NCBI RefSeq assembly: GCF_002001205.1
Contig: NZ_MUNZ01000104.1
Location: forward strand, 1 to 64,000
Origin: Hydrogenophaga sp. A37
GTDB taxonomy: Bacteria > Pseudomonadota > Gammaproteobacteria > Burkholderiales > Burkholderiaceae_C
Reading direction: 5' to 3'
Length of the DNA stretch: 64,000 bases
Position numbers and translations under genes: made by a program. Below, one piece after another: positions 48,462 through 57,797 of this stretch. How positions within the stretch are numbered: the first letter of the stretch is position 1; the number at the start of each line of letters is the position of its first letter. Under the pieces are notes generated by a model. The model was not told the DNA's origin, searched no databases, and saw only the letters and a program-made list of their open reading frames with translations.

Positions 48462-49469
48462 ATGCTGACCGTTGTTTGCGAAACCCCCGGCACCCTGCTG
48501 GCCCAGGACCGCCCCATGCCCGAACGAGGCGCCCACGAGGTGCTGCTGCGCGTCAAGCGCGTGGGCGTGTGCGGCACCGACCTGCACATCTTCACCGGCA
48601 AACAGCCCTACCTGAGCTACCCGCGCGTGATGGGCCATGAGCTCTCGGGCATCGTCGAAGCCGCCCCGGCCGACAGCGCCCTGCGCCCCGGCGACACGGT
48701 CTACGTCATGCCCTACCTCTCGTGCGGCACCTGCATCGCCTGCCGCGCGGGCAAGACGAATTGCTGCACGAACATCCAGGTGCTCGGCGTGCACCGCGAC
48801 GGCGCCTTCACCGAATACCTGACCGTGCCCCAGGCCTTCGTGCACAAGGCCGAGGGCGTGTCGCTCGACCAGGCCGCCATGGTGGAGTTCCTGGCCATCG
48901 GCGCCCACGCGGTGCGCCGCTCGGCCCTGCGCCCGGGGCAGCGCGTGCTCGTGGTGGGGGCCGGCCCCATCGGCATGGCCGCGATGATTTTTGCGCAACT
49001 GCGCGGCGCCACCGTCACCGCGCTGGACGGGCGGAAAGACCGGGTGGACTTCTGCACCGGCGCGCTGGGCATCCACGCCGGTGTGCCGCTGGGCGAAGGC
49101 GACGAAGCGCAACTCGCCCAGCTCACGGACGGCGAGTTCTTCGACGTGGTGTTCGACGCCACCGGCAACCCCCAGGCCATGGAACGCGGCTTCAGGTTCG
49201 TGGCGCACGGCGGCAGCTATGTGCTGATCTCGGTGGTCGGCGCGAACCTCACTTTTTCCGACCCCGAATTCCACAAGCGCGAGATGACGCTGCTGGGCAG
49301 CCGCAACGCCACCACCGAAGACTTCATCACCGTGCTCGACGCCATGCGCGCGGGCCTGATCCCGTCCGCGTTGAACACCCACCGCCTGGCGCTGGCCGAT
49401 GTGCCGACGCAGTTCCAGACCCTGCTCGACCCGGCCGCCGGGGTGATCAAGGCCATCGTCGAGTGTTGA
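48462..49469 (+). CDS. LgoD/YjjN-like zinc dehydrogenase
   Basis: 335-residue medium-chain dehydrogenase. Catalytic zinc site GVCGTDLH and GHE; structural zinc CGTCIACRAGKTNCC; NAD site VVGAGPIGMAAM. Segments SYPRVMGHEL and FHKREMTLLGSRNATTEDF recall E. coli YjjN (LgoD), which oxidises L-galactonate to D-tagaturonate. Last gene of the sugar-acid operon, 24 nt after kdgK. Confidence 0.82.
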   Translation: MLTVVCETPGTLLAQDRPMPERGAHEVLLRVKRVGVCGTDLHIFTGKQPYLSYPRVMGHELSGIVEAAPADSALRPGDTVYVMPYLSCGTCIACRAGKTNCCTNIQVLGVHRDGAFTEYLTVPQAFVHKAEGVSLDQAAMVEFLAIGAHAVRRSALRPGQRVLVVGAGPIGMAAMIFAQLRGATVTALDGRKDRVDFCTGALGIHAGVPLGEGDEAQLAQLTDGEFFDVVFDATGNPQAMERGFRFVAHGGSYVLISVVGANLTFSDPEFHKREMTLLGSRNATTEDFITVLDAMRAGLIPSALNTHRLALADVPTQFQTLLDPAAGVIKAIVEC

Positions 49470-49518
49470 GCGGACCCGGCGGCGGGGCAGCGCGGCCCGC
49501 CTCAGGTGTCTCACGCCG

Positions 49519-50409
49519 TTAGCGGCGCTGCAGGTGATGCGCCTGTCGGAAGGCCTCCGGCGTCGTCCCCACGCGCCGCCGAAAGAACTTGACGAAGTTC
49601 GTCGGCTCACTGAAGCCCAGCAGCTCACCGATGGCGACCGACGTCGACGTGCTGTGCACGAGCAAGCGCTGAGCCTCCAAAGCCACGCGCCGATCCACGG
49701 CCTCCTTGGCCGAATGCCCCAGCACGTCGTTGCAGGTGCGTGTCAAGGTGCTCGTTGAAACGCGCAGCCTCCGGGCGATCAGTGCCACGGACGGGCGGGT
49801 GTCGACCAAGCCTTCCAGCTCGCGCCGCAAACGCCGAATCAAAACGGCCTGCACCGTGGGCGCCGTCGCAGGCCCGGTCGCAGAACGGCTGAGGCTGAGC
49901 ATCTGGCACATGAGCAGCTCGCGCGCCATGGCGGCCGACAGCCCGTCCAGCACCGGTTGATCGAGTTCCCTGCGGAGCATCGCGGCCAAAGCCTTCCAGG
50001 CCGCCAGCCCGTCAGCGTCCAGTTTGAAGTGGACCGGCCAATCCTCCAGACGCAGCATGGCCATCGTCCCCGGCTCGGATTTCGCTGCCTTCGGCTGCAC
50101 GACGGCCGGATCGATCAGCAGCACATCCGCTTCGAGACCCTTCGCCGGCTGCCATTGCTGCACCTGTCCGGGCCTCACAAAAACGACCTGGCCGGTGCGC
50201 AGGCCGAAGTGCTCGAAGTCGACCAGGTGTTCTCCACGCCCTTCGGTCGCCACGAGAACCATGAAGAACTCGACGCGCTCCGTCACGACAAACAGCCTCG
50301 GGGACACCCGGGCGCGCAGTTCCGACAAGGTCATCAGTTCCACCCCGATAGGGTTCAGTCGGGCACTCTCGAAGCGCGTCTCTCGCAGCGACTTGGTGGG
50401 TTGGGTCAC
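49519..50409 (-). CDS. AraC-family regulator
   Basis: 296 residues from GTG 50409, which has AAAGGA just upstream; ATG 50457 is the alternative. An N-terminal cupin-like sensing region precedes the AraC double HTH (VALIARRLRVSTSTLTRTCND, IGELLGFSEPTNFVKFFRRR). Divergent across 127 bp from a lipoprotein gene and its partner, which are its likely targets. Effector unknown. Confidence 0.85.
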   Translation of the reverse strand: MTQPTKSLRETRFESARLNPIGVELMTLSELRARVSPRLFVVTERVEFFMVLVATEGRGEHLVDFEHFGLRTGQVVFVRPGQVQQWQPAKGLEADVLLIDPAVVQPKAAKSEPGTMAMLRLEDWPVHFKLDADGLAAWKALAAMLRRELDQPVLDGLSAAMARELLMCQMLSLSRSATGPATAPTVQAVLIRRLRRELEGLVDTRPSVALIARRLRVSTSTLTRTCNDVLGHSAKEAVDRRVALEAQRLLVHSTSTSVAIGELLGFSEPTNFVKFFRRRVGTTPEAFRQAHHLQRR

Positions 50410-50536
50410 GAACCGTCCTTTCGGCACACATGGGCGTGCATGCGCGATTTCTACCATCAATTGCCCGACAGTGACCTGGCAGACGGGGCTCGACGCCGGC
50501 AAAGTACGTGCCTCAAACCAACCAACGTTCACCCCG

Positions 50537-51406
50537 ATGCCCTCCTTCCGAACCCTCTCCAAGCAAGTCGTCACATGGGGCCTTCTGGCGGTCGTCGCTG
50601 GCTGCGCATCGACCACCTCTTCTCCCAAAGGAACCCCCATGTCCTCTCAGCCCAAACAGCAAGTCGTCGCACTGCTCAAAGCCATCGAAACCGGCGAGTC
50701 CGCGCCGGTGGCTGTCGTCAATCCCAACAAGTACATCCAGCACAACCTCGCCGTCGGCGAGGGCCTGGCAGGCTTCGGCGCGGTGCTGCAGGCCCTGCCG
50801 AAGGGGTCGGCGAAAGTGAACACGGCGCGCGTCTTCCAGGACGGTGACTTTGTCTTCACGCACACCGACTACAACTTCTTCGGCCCGAAGATCGGCTTCG
50901 ACATCTTCCGTTTTGAAGACGGCAAGATCGTCGAACACTGGGACAACCTGCAGGAGACGCCGGCCCAACCCAACCCGAGCGGGCGCACGATGATCGACGG
51001 ACCGACCGTGGCGACAGACCTGGACAAGACCGCTGCCAACAAACAACTGGTCGCGTCGTTCGTCGACGACATCCTGGTGAACGGCCGCATGGACCGCCTG
51101 GCGGGCTATTACACCGGCGACAACTACCACCAGCACAACCCGCAGATCGCCGATGGCCTGTCCGGCCTCGGCGCGGCTTTGCAGGCCATGGCCAAAGCCG
51201 GCGTGACGATGAAGTACAGCAAGGTGCACAAGGTGCTGGGCGAAGGCAACTTCGTGCTCGTGGCCAGCGAGGGCGAGTTCGCCGGCAAGCCGAGCGCGTT
51301 CTTCGACCTCTTCCGGGTCGAGAACGGCAAGATCGCCGAGCACTGGGACACGATCGAAACCATCCCGGCTCGGTCGGAGTGGAAGAACGCCAACGGCAAG
51401 TTCTGA
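50537..51406 (+). CDS. Lipoprotein with two SnoaL-like domains
   Basis: 289-residue exported protein. The lipobox is VVAGC (Cys23), so it is probably lipid-anchored. Two tandem SnoaL/NTF2-like domains follow (~40-150 and ~165-285), each with an NxxxYxQHN-type motif and an ending like FDIFRFEDGKIVEHWD. The duplication is clear by eye. SnoaL-like proteins are often small-molecule cyclases, isomerases or binders. Paired with the next gene by a 15-nt gap. Confidence 0.8.
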   Translation: MPSFRTLSKQVVTWGLLAVVAGCASTTSSPKGTPMSSQPKQQVVALLKAIETGESAPVAVVNPNKYIQHNLAVGEGLAGFGAVLQALPKGSAKVNTARVFQDGDFVFTHTDYNFFGPKIGFDIFRFEDGKIVEHWDNLQETPAQPNPSGRTMIDGPTVATDLDKTAANKQLVASFVDDILVNGRMDRLAGYYTGDNYHQHNPQIADGLSGLGAALQAMAKAGVTMKYSKVHKVLGEGNFVLVASEGEFAGKPSAFFDLFRVENGKIAEHWDTIETIPARSEWKNANGKF

Positions 51407-51421
51407 CGCAGGGAGGCCTGC

Positions 51422-51790
51422 ATGAATCCCTGGAAGTTCTTGCTGAGCAGCGTTCTCTCGGCCACCTTCGCGGTCCAGCCGGCCCTGGCAGCCGGCCAGG
51501 GCGGCAACGTCATCGAAATCGTCACGTTCAAGCTCAAGGCGGGTGTGTCGGCAGCGGAGTTCGCTCCGATCGACAAGGCGGTGGAGCGTGAACACGTCGC
51601 CCAGCAGCCTGGCTTCGTGTCGCGCGAGAGCGCGCACGGCGCGGACGGCGAGTGGCTGGTGATCGTGCATTGGCGCTCGGCGAAAGACGCCGACGCATCC
51701 ATGGCGAGCTTCGAGAAAGCTCCTGCCGCCGCGCCGTTCATGTCGAAGCTCGAGGCCTCGACGATGCGCATGACGCGCTACGAGAAGTAG
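51422..51790 (+). CDS. Secreted antibiotic-biosynthesis-monooxygenase-like protein
   Basis: 122 residues with a Sec signal peptide (cleavage near ALAAG, ~25) and a ferredoxin-like ABM fold core (VIEIVTFKLKAGV, EWLVIVHWRSAKDAD). ABM proteins oxidise quinol-type substrates or degrade haem without cofactors; a secreted form is less common. Likely co-transcribed with the SnoaL lipoprotein and controlled by the divergent AraC regulator. Confidence 0.75.
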   Translation: MNPWKFLLSSVLSATFAVQPALAAGQGGNVIEIVTFKLKAGVSAAEFAPIDKAVEREHVAQQPGFVSRESAHGADGEWLVIVHWRSAKDADASMASFEKAPAAAPFMSKLEASTMRMTRYEK

Positions 51791-51875
51791 CGTTCGGGCG
51801 TCGGCCGGAACGCGCCAGGCGGACACGGCCGCTTCCATGCCGGCCATGGCGCTGAAGGCGGCGGACGCCTGGCCG

Positions 51876-53141
51876 TCATGACGAGGACCCGGCACCCGCT
51901 CCAGTGATCTGTGCCATGGGCTGCCGCAGGGGCCCGTGGCTCATGATCTGCCGCCCCAGCACCACGGCACTGCCAGCGGCCAGCGTGAACCCCAGCGCCC
52001 CGTGGCCCGCATTGACATAGAGATTGGCCGGACCCATCTGCCGCGTGATCGGCACGGCGGTGGGGGTCGCCGGGCGCAGGCCCGCCCAGGGCTGGGTTTC
52101 TTCAAACCCGCATGCGCCGGGAAACAGCGTGTCCACCGCCTGCACCATCCGCTGGATGCGCGACGGGGGAATGGACAGGTCGTGTCCGACCACCTCGGCC
52201 ATGGCCGCGACCCGCAGCCGCCCACCCAGCGGCGCAAACACCGTCTTTCGCCCCAGATCGGTCACGCTGACCACGGGCGCCTTCTGCGGTGAGTGGATCG
52301 GCAGGGTGATGCTGTAGCCCTTGATCGGATAGATCGGCAGAGACACATTGACCGACGCGGCCAGCCGCGGGGCCGCGGCACCGTTGGCGATCACGAACAC
52401 GTCCGCTGCGAGTGCGCCGCCGGGCGTCTGCGCCGCCACGATCCGGCCGCCCCGCACAGAAAACCCCGTGACGGCCGTGTCAAAGTGCAGCTGCCCGCCC
52501 ATGCGCAGCAGGCTCTGCGTCATCTGAACACTCAGCGCATGCGGGTCCCCGACACATTCATCGGCCGTCCAGACCCCACCCGCAAACCGCCCCAGATACC
52601 CGCTCAGGGCGGGCTCCTTGTCCACACAGGCCTGCGGGTTCAACACGGCCTGCTGGCACCCCAGATCGGACTGGAACCGCACCTGCGCGACCTGCCGCCG
52701 CAGCGTGTCGGCGTCCGGGCACAGCACGAGCTTGCCGTTCTGCTGAAAGGAAAACGCCCAGGCTTCCTGCGCCATCCATTGCTCCAGGGTGGCACGGCTG
52801 AGCTGGGCCAGCAGGAGCAGCTCCCGGGTGCCCTGGCGCGATTGCCGGGCGTTGCAGGCGCTCAGGAACTGCAGGCACCACCACCACTGGCGCACGTCGA
52901 GCCTCAAGCGAAAGCGCAGCGGCGAGTCGGGCGACAGCAACATCGATGGAAGCCCCAGCAGGGTCGCGGGCGACGCGAGCGGCTCGACATAGCTGTAGCT
53001 GAGCTGGGCGCCGTTTGCAAAGCTGGTGCCGCGGCCTGGCCCCTGCTCGCTGTCAACCAGCATCACCTCAAACCCTTGCCGGGCGAGCTGGTAGGCGGTG
53101 GCGCAGCCCACGATGCCGGCACCAACGACGCAGACCTTCAT
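51876..53141 (-). CDS. FAD-dependent D-amino acid dehydrogenase-like oxidoreductase
   Basis: 421-residue DAO/DadA-type enzyme. FAD motif VVGAGIVGCATAYQLARQG at the N-terminus, ending in the family's GHGALGFTLAAGSAVVLGRQI. Oxidises D-amino acids or secondary amines to imino products. Its ATG overlaps the upstream cyclodeaminase-like gene, and it ends the minus-strand amino acid operon. Substrate not known. Confidence 0.85.
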   Translation of the reverse strand: MKVCVVGAGIVGCATAYQLARQGFEVMLVDSEQGPGRGTSFANGAQLSYSYVEPLASPATLLGLPSMLLSPDSPLRFRLRLDVRQWWWCLQFLSACNARQSRQGTRELLLLAQLSRATLEQWMAQEAWAFSFQQNGKLVLCPDADTLRRQVAQVRFQSDLGCQQAVLNPQACVDKEPALSGYLGRFAGGVWTADECVGDPHALSVQMTQSLLRMGGQLHFDTAVTGFSVRGGRIVAAQTPGGALAADVFVIANGAAAPRLAASVNVSLPIYPIKGYSITLPIHSPQKAPVVSVTDLGRKTVFAPLGGRLRVAAMAEVVGHDLSIPPSRIQRMVQAVDTLFPGACGFEETQPWAGLRPATPTAVPITRQMGPANLYVNAGHGALGFTLAAGSAVVLGRQIMSHGPLRQPMAQITGAGAGSSS

Positions 53142-54094
53142 GCGCGGACCTCCCGTCTTTCATTCACGCGTTCGGAGGCATGCGAACGCTGGTAGGCCAG
53201 GTAGGCGCAAGCGGTGTCCGCAAGCCCCGTTCCCACAGACTTGAACACGGTGATGCACGAGCCCGAGTTCGGCCACGGCGCCAGGCCGCCGTACAGCGCG
53301 GGCAGGTCCAGCGTCTTGTCCAGCTTCGTCGCTTGTGACGCGTTCCACAGAACGATGTCGCCCGCCTCCTGCAGGCTCTGGGGCAACCACTCCACGATCA
53401 CGCGCGAAGCCCGGTCCAGCGTCGTGTCGTCCAGCTCCCGCCCTTTCGGTGAGCTGATGCCGATGGCGGCCACGAACGCCCTCGGTTTGAGCCAATGGCC
53501 GAGAAACACCGGCTCCGTCGAACGGGTGGCGGTCACCACGACGTCCGCGCCCCGCACGGCCTCTTCCGCCGAACAGGCATGCACGCTGGCGCCGGTGCGT
53601 TGCGCGAGCTGTCGGCACCAGTCCTCATCACACAAGGGATCGACGACTGCGATCTCCTGAAACCGGAACACGCCACAGAGCGCATCGGCTTGCGCACGGC
53701 CCTGCAGGCCGGCGCCAAACAAGGCCAGTTTGCTCGCGCCCGCCGGAACCACCTGGCGGGCGATCAGGGCCGTCTGGGCCGCCGTGCGGAAGCGGGTGAG
53801 TTCATTGCCCTCCAGCACGGCGAGCGCGGTGTTGGTGTCCAGATCAAACAGATTGACGAGAAAACTGAAGCGACCGGCCATCGTGGGATACACCTTGACC
53901 GCCGCCACGCTGCGACCGGTCCAGATGCCGCCCATCGAACTGAGCCGCGCGTCGGCACATTCGCTGCGGGTTCGAGGGTGCACGCTGGCCAGCCCGGCGC
54001 CAAAGTCCTGATAGGCCTGGTCGAGTACCTCGACCACGCTGGGGTAGTCGAGGAGCCTGGCGATGTCGGCGTCGCTGATGAAGTGGGGGTTCAT
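53138..54094 (-). CDS. Ornithine cyclodeaminase/mu-crystallin family protein
   Basis: 318 residues with an NAD-binding core LALFGAGLQGRAQADAL near 125 and family motif NELTRFRTAAQTAL near 97. Family members cyclise ornithine, reduce cyclic imines (proline or pipecolate precursors) or make alanine. Coupled to a DadA-like oxidase, a cyclic imine reductase or deaminase role is plausible. No residue pattern decides between them by eye. Confidence 0.85.
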   Translation of the reverse strand: MNPHFISDADIARLLDYPSVVEVLDQAYQDFGAGLASVHPRTRSECADARLSSMGGIWTGRSVAAVKVYPTMAGRFSFLVNLFDLDTNTALAVLEGNELTRFRTAAQTALIARQVVPAGASKLALFGAGLQGRAQADALCGVFRFQEIAVVDPLCDEDWCRQLAQRTGASVHACSAEEAVRGADVVVTATRSTEPVFLGHWLKPRAFVAAIGISSPKGRELDDTTLDRASRVIVEWLPQSLQEAGDIVLWNASQATKLDKTLDLPALYGGLAPWPNSGSCITVFKSVGTGLADTACAYLAYQRSHASERVNERREVRA

Positions 54095-54131
54095 GGGTCA
54101 ACAGAAGTGAGCGGGTTGAAAAGAAGACGGG

Positions 54132-55034
54132 TCATGGAATGCCGTACTTGTTGGGGAACCGGATGTTTTCTTTCATGTAGATGCTCATGGGGATGCGCAG
54201 GCGTTCACTGTCGAACCACTTGCGGTAGATGGACAGCAGCTCCCCCGAATGCATCAGTTCCAGCAAGCTGCGATCCACCACCGCTCTCAGCGCAAGATCG
54301 TCCTTGGGCAGCATGAAGGCGTAGGGCTCCACCGTCATGAACGGCCCGGTCACCGCCAGCCCGTCTTTGAGCTTTGAAAGCGCCATCAGTCCGTACAGCA
54401 GCACGTCGTCCTGGGCGTAGGCGTCCACCTCGCCGTCCTCCAGCAGCTTCAACCCCTCGGCGTCTGACCCCACCGCGACCACTTGAACGCCCCGTTCCAG
54501 CTGCAGGCTCTTGAAGCGGGCTTCTGCCGTGGTGCCGCGCGCGACCGCAATCCGCTTGCGCGCGAGATCGTTGACCCTGTCCACCCGCAGTGTTTTCCTC
54601 GCGAGCAGTCGAAGGCCGGTGTTGAAGAAGGTGTGGGAAAAATCCACGTCCTTTTGCCGGGCCAGTGTGTTGGTGTTGCCCCCGCACTCCAGGTCGATCG
54701 CTCCAGCCTTGAGCATCGGGATGCGGTCCGATGCCTGGATGGGCAGGAACTCCGGGGTCAGGTCCGGGCGAGCCAGCCGCTGGCGCAGCTTGTCGATCAC
54801 CCGCCTGCAGATGTCGATCGAATACCCCACGGTTTGACCTTGCGCGTCCTGAAACGCAAACGTGCCGGGCGTGGGGATGTACCCCACCCGGATGCGGCCG
54901 CTCTGGGCCATGCGAGACCAGGCCGGGCTCTCGTGGGGCGAAGGCACGGATTCCGTTGCCCCTGCGGCCAGCGATGCGCCCAGCAGCCATGCGATCAACA
55001 GGCGTTTGCCTGACAGGTGAAGGATCGGGTTCAT
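54132..55034 (-). CDS. Amino acid ABC substrate-binding protein (GltI-like)
   Basis: 300-residue periplasmic solute-binding protein family 3 member. Signal peptide ends near LAAGAT (residue 27). Core: IRVGYIPTPGTFAFQDAQG, IDLECGGNTNTLARQKDVDFS. One of two binding proteins in this operon; the other (58593) is at the head. Distance from the permease genes and a different subtype suggest it serves a second ligand. Confidence 0.88.
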   Translation of the reverse strand: MNPILHLSGKRLLIAWLLGASLAAGATESVPSPHESPAWSRMAQSGRIRVGYIPTPGTFAFQDAQGQTVGYSIDICRRVIDKLRQRLARPDLTPEFLPIQASDRIPMLKAGAIDLECGGNTNTLARQKDVDFSHTFFNTGLRLLARKTLRVDRVNDLARKRIAVARGTTAEARFKSLQLERGVQVVAVGSDAEGLKLLEDGEVDAYAQDDVLLYGLMALSKLKDGLAVTGPFMTVEPYAFMLPKDDLALRAVVDRSLLELMHSGELLSIYRKWFDSERLRIPMSIYMKENIRFPNKYGIP

Positions 55035-55048
55035 GTCGCACCCTGCCT

Positions 55049-56458
55049 TCAGTCAAGCCCACCGGGGCGCAGGCGGTGCCAGGGCGTGGCCTGCTCGAAG
55101 GCATGGCCCAGGCGGAACACCAGCGGCTCGTCCCAAGGGCGTCCGATGAACTGGATGGAGATCGGCATGCCCTCGGGGGAGAGACCGGCGGGCACGGCCA
55201 GCGAGCACAGGTTCATGAGGTTGACGAACCGGCCAAATCGAGAGAGCGGTGTGGCGAGTTCGTCCACATCGGCCACCGGAATGGCCGATATCGCATTGGT
55301 GGGAAACACACAGGCCTCGATGCCATCCATGGCGGCCAGCATGTCGTGCCGGGCCTGATCGCGCGCCCGGAGCAGCCGCAGGTATTCCCCCGCCGCCACA
55401 TCGCGCCCCAGCAGGATGCGCCGGCGGACATGGGCGTCGAACTTCAGGTTCGAACGCTCAAACAGCGCCCCCAGGTTGTCGTATCCCTCGGCGCTCATCA
55501 GCCGGCCAGCGATGCGCATGGAATCGGCGCAACTCTGGGGAAGCGGCTTCTCCACCAGTTGCATGCCCAGGCCCTGGAGCGTGGCCAGGGCCTCGTCGTA
55601 TGCCGCCAGCACCGCCGCCTCCACCCCCACCCGTTCCTGCGCGGGCAACACCCAGAGGCGGGCACCGCGCGGCATCACGTTCACACCGTCGATGACCCGC
55701 CGGACAGGCGCCTCCTGCGACACCGGATCGCGCGGATCGGCACCGGCCATCACGTCCAGCAGAAGAGCGCAATCCCGCACAGTGCGCGCCAGCGGACCCA
55801 CCGTGTCGTGGGTGGGGCACAGCTCGATCAGGCCGTGCCGACTGATCAGGCCGTGTGTCGTCTTCAGCCCGACCAGGCCACACAGCCCGGCGGGTATGCG
55901 CACCGATCCACCGGTGTCGGTGCCGATGGCGGCGCAGGCCATGCCCGCGGCCACCGCCACCGCAGACCCACTGCTCGACCCCCCGGGGACCCGGTGCGTC
56001 TGCATGTCCCAGGGATTCCACGGCGTGCCCATGACCTCGTTGGTCCCCCAGCCCCCAAAGGCGTATTCCACCGTGTGGGTCTTGCCGATCACGATGGCGC
56101 CCGCACTGCGCAGGCGCTCCACCACCGTCGCCGTGGTGGTGGAGACACGGGCGGGCAAGGCCCCCGAGCCGCCGGTGATGGGCTTGCCGCCGATGTGAAA
56201 CAGGTCTTTCACCGCCACGGTGACGCCGTGCAAGGGGCCCAGGCGGACCCCGGCGCGGCGCAAGCCATCCATGGCCAACGCGGACTCCAGTGCTTCCTCG
56301 GCATAGACGTCGACAAAGGCGTGCAGCTGATGGTCCAGCCGCTGGATTCGACCGAGTTGCTGTTCCACCAGCGACACGCTGGTGAGTTCGCCCGTATCCA
56401 GGGCATGTGTCGCCTCTTCGATGGAGGCAAAAGCGGGATCGAACTGAATAACGCTCAT
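55049..56458 (-). CDS. Amidase signature enzyme
   Basis: 469-residue cytosolic amidase. Catalytic triad Lys84 (AVKDLF), cis-Ser in GGSSSGS (161-165) and nucleophile Ser185 (GTDTGGSVR). Hydrolyses an amide, carbamoyl or similar bond. The ATG at 56458 overlaps the permease stop. Placed among ABC and oxidase genes, it likely trims an imported amide to an amino acid. GatA is unlikely because no GatB or GatC is present. Confidence 0.88.
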   Translation of the reverse strand: MSVIQFDPAFASIEEATHALDTGELTSVSLVEQQLGRIQRLDHQLHAFVDVYAEEALESALAMDGLRRAGVRLGPLHGVTVAVKDLFHIGGKPITGGSGALPARVSTTTATVVERLRSAGAIVIGKTHTVEYAFGGWGTNEVMGTPWNPWDMQTHRVPGGSSSGSAVAVAAGMACAAIGTDTGGSVRIPAGLCGLVGLKTTHGLISRHGLIELCPTHDTVGPLARTVRDCALLLDVMAGADPRDPVSQEAPVRRVIDGVNVMPRGARLWVLPAQERVGVEAAVLAAYDEALATLQGLGMQLVEKPLPQSCADSMRIAGRLMSAEGYDNLGALFERSNLKFDAHVRRRILLGRDVAAGEYLRLLRARDQARHDMLAAMDGIEACVFPTNAISAIPVADVDELATPLSRFGRFVNLMNLCSLAVPAGLSPEGMPISIQFIGRPWDEPLVFRLGHAFEQATPWHRLRPGGLD

Positions 56459-57141
56459 GCAACCCCCAACACACGTCGACCACGGTTCAACCGCCGCTCC
56501 AGCAGCCGCGAGAGCATCGACAGCGGAAACGCGATCCCGAAATAGAACAACCCCACCAGCAAGAAAATGTGCAGCGGCAGGAAGGACTCGCTCGAAATGG
56601 CGCGGGCCGCGAGCATGAGTTCGTCGGTGGCAATGAGCGCGCACAAGGAACTGTCCTTCAGCAAGGCCACGTAGGTGTTGAGCAAGGGCGGCAGCATGAT
56701 GCGCAGCGCCTGGGGAAACACCACGTGGACGAACACCTGCAACGGCGAGAGCCCCACCGCCAGCGCGGACTCCCGCTGACCCCGGTGGATGGCCGTCAAG
56801 CCGCCCCGAAGGATCTCGGCCACATAGGCCGAACCGTGCAGACCCAGACCGAGCGCGCCGGCCCAGTAGCCCGACAGCGTCAGCCCCAGCGGCGGGAGGG
56901 CGAAGTACAGCGCCAGCAGCAGCGCCAGCAAGGGCACGGTGCGCACGAACTGCACATAGGCATTGGCCGCCACCGCCAACACGGCGGCACCGCTGCGTTG
57001 CATGGCGACCAGCAAGGCCCCCAGACCCAGGGCCATCACGAAGCCCACCAGCGAGAGACGGGCCGTCACCAGCGCGCCGTCCACCAGCCGTGGCCCCCAG
57101 TCGGGCAGGTACGCCAGGTAGGTCAGAAAGAACTCAGTCAT
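56455..57141 (-). CDS. Polar amino acid ABC permease, second
   Basis: 228-residue HisM/GlnP-type permease with about five helices and EAA loop ESALAVGLSPLQVFVHVVFPQ. Overlaps the preceding permease by 4 nt; together they form the heterodimeric membrane channel. Confidence 0.9.
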   Translation of the reverse strand: MTEFFLTYLAYLPDWGPRLVDGALVTARLSLVGFVMALGLGALLVAMQRSGAAVLAVAANAYVQFVRTVPLLALLLALYFALPPLGLTLSGYWAGALGLGLHGSAYVAEILRGGLTAIHRGQRESALAVGLSPLQVFVHVVFPQALRIMLPPLLNTYVALLKDSSLCALIATDELMLAARAISSESFLPLHIFLLVGLFYFGIAFPLSMLSRLLERRLNRGRRVLGVA

Positions 57142-57797
57142 CGCGCCTTCTCCATGGTCCGTTCGACCCGTTTGAAACCCCAGGCCACGGGCAACACCAT
57201 GGCCGCGTACAGCAGCATGGCCGCCAGGTAGATCAGCGTGGTTTCGAAGGTCGATGTCACCAGGTTTCTCGCGTAGAACATGATCTCGGGCGCGGCAATG
57301 GCCGAGGCGATCGAGGTGTCCTTGATCAGCGCGGTGGTGTAGTTCGCCAGCGACGGAAACGTCGCGCGAAACATCTGCGGCACGAGCACGTGGCGCAGCG
57401 TCTGGCCCGGCGTGAGGCCCACCGCCAGGGCCGCTTCACGCTGCCCCACATGCAGCGACTTCAAGCCCGCGGCAAACACGTCACACAGCACCGCCGCGCC
57501 CACCAGGCCCAGCCCGACCACGGCCGCGAGCAGCGGCGACAGGCGCACACCAACCGTGGCCAGGCCGAAATACAGCAGAAACAGATGCGCCAGTGCCGGG
57601 ACGTTGCGCATCCACTCGATGTAGGCCGCCAGGCCCAGTTGCAGCAGTTGGTTGCGCGAAAAGACGCGCAGCACCGCCAGGCCCAGGCCCAGCAGGCTGG
57701 CGATCACGAAAGCGCCCACGGCCACCTGGAGCGCGGTGACCGCACCGGCCGCCAAGGTGCCCAGAATGCTGGCAAAGGTCTCCATGGCCGGCGTCAT
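57138..57797 (-). CDS. Polar amino acid ABC permease, first
   Basis: 219-residue HisQ/GlnP-type permease with EAA loop EAALAVGLTPGQTLRHVLVPQ. Overlaps the ATPase gene (57794-57797) and the next permease by 4 nt each, a tightly coupled transporter operon. Confidence 0.9.
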   Translation of the reverse strand: MTPAMETFASILGTLAAGAVTALQVAVGAFVIASLLGLGLAVLRVFSRNQLLQLGLAAYIEWMRNVPALAHLFLLYFGLATVGVRLSPLLAAVVGLGLVGAAVLCDVFAAGLKSLHVGQREAALAVGLTPGQTLRHVLVPQMFRATFPSLANYTTALIKDTSIASAIAAPEIMFYARNLVTSTFETTLIYLAAMLLYAAMVLPVAWGFKRVERTMEKAR

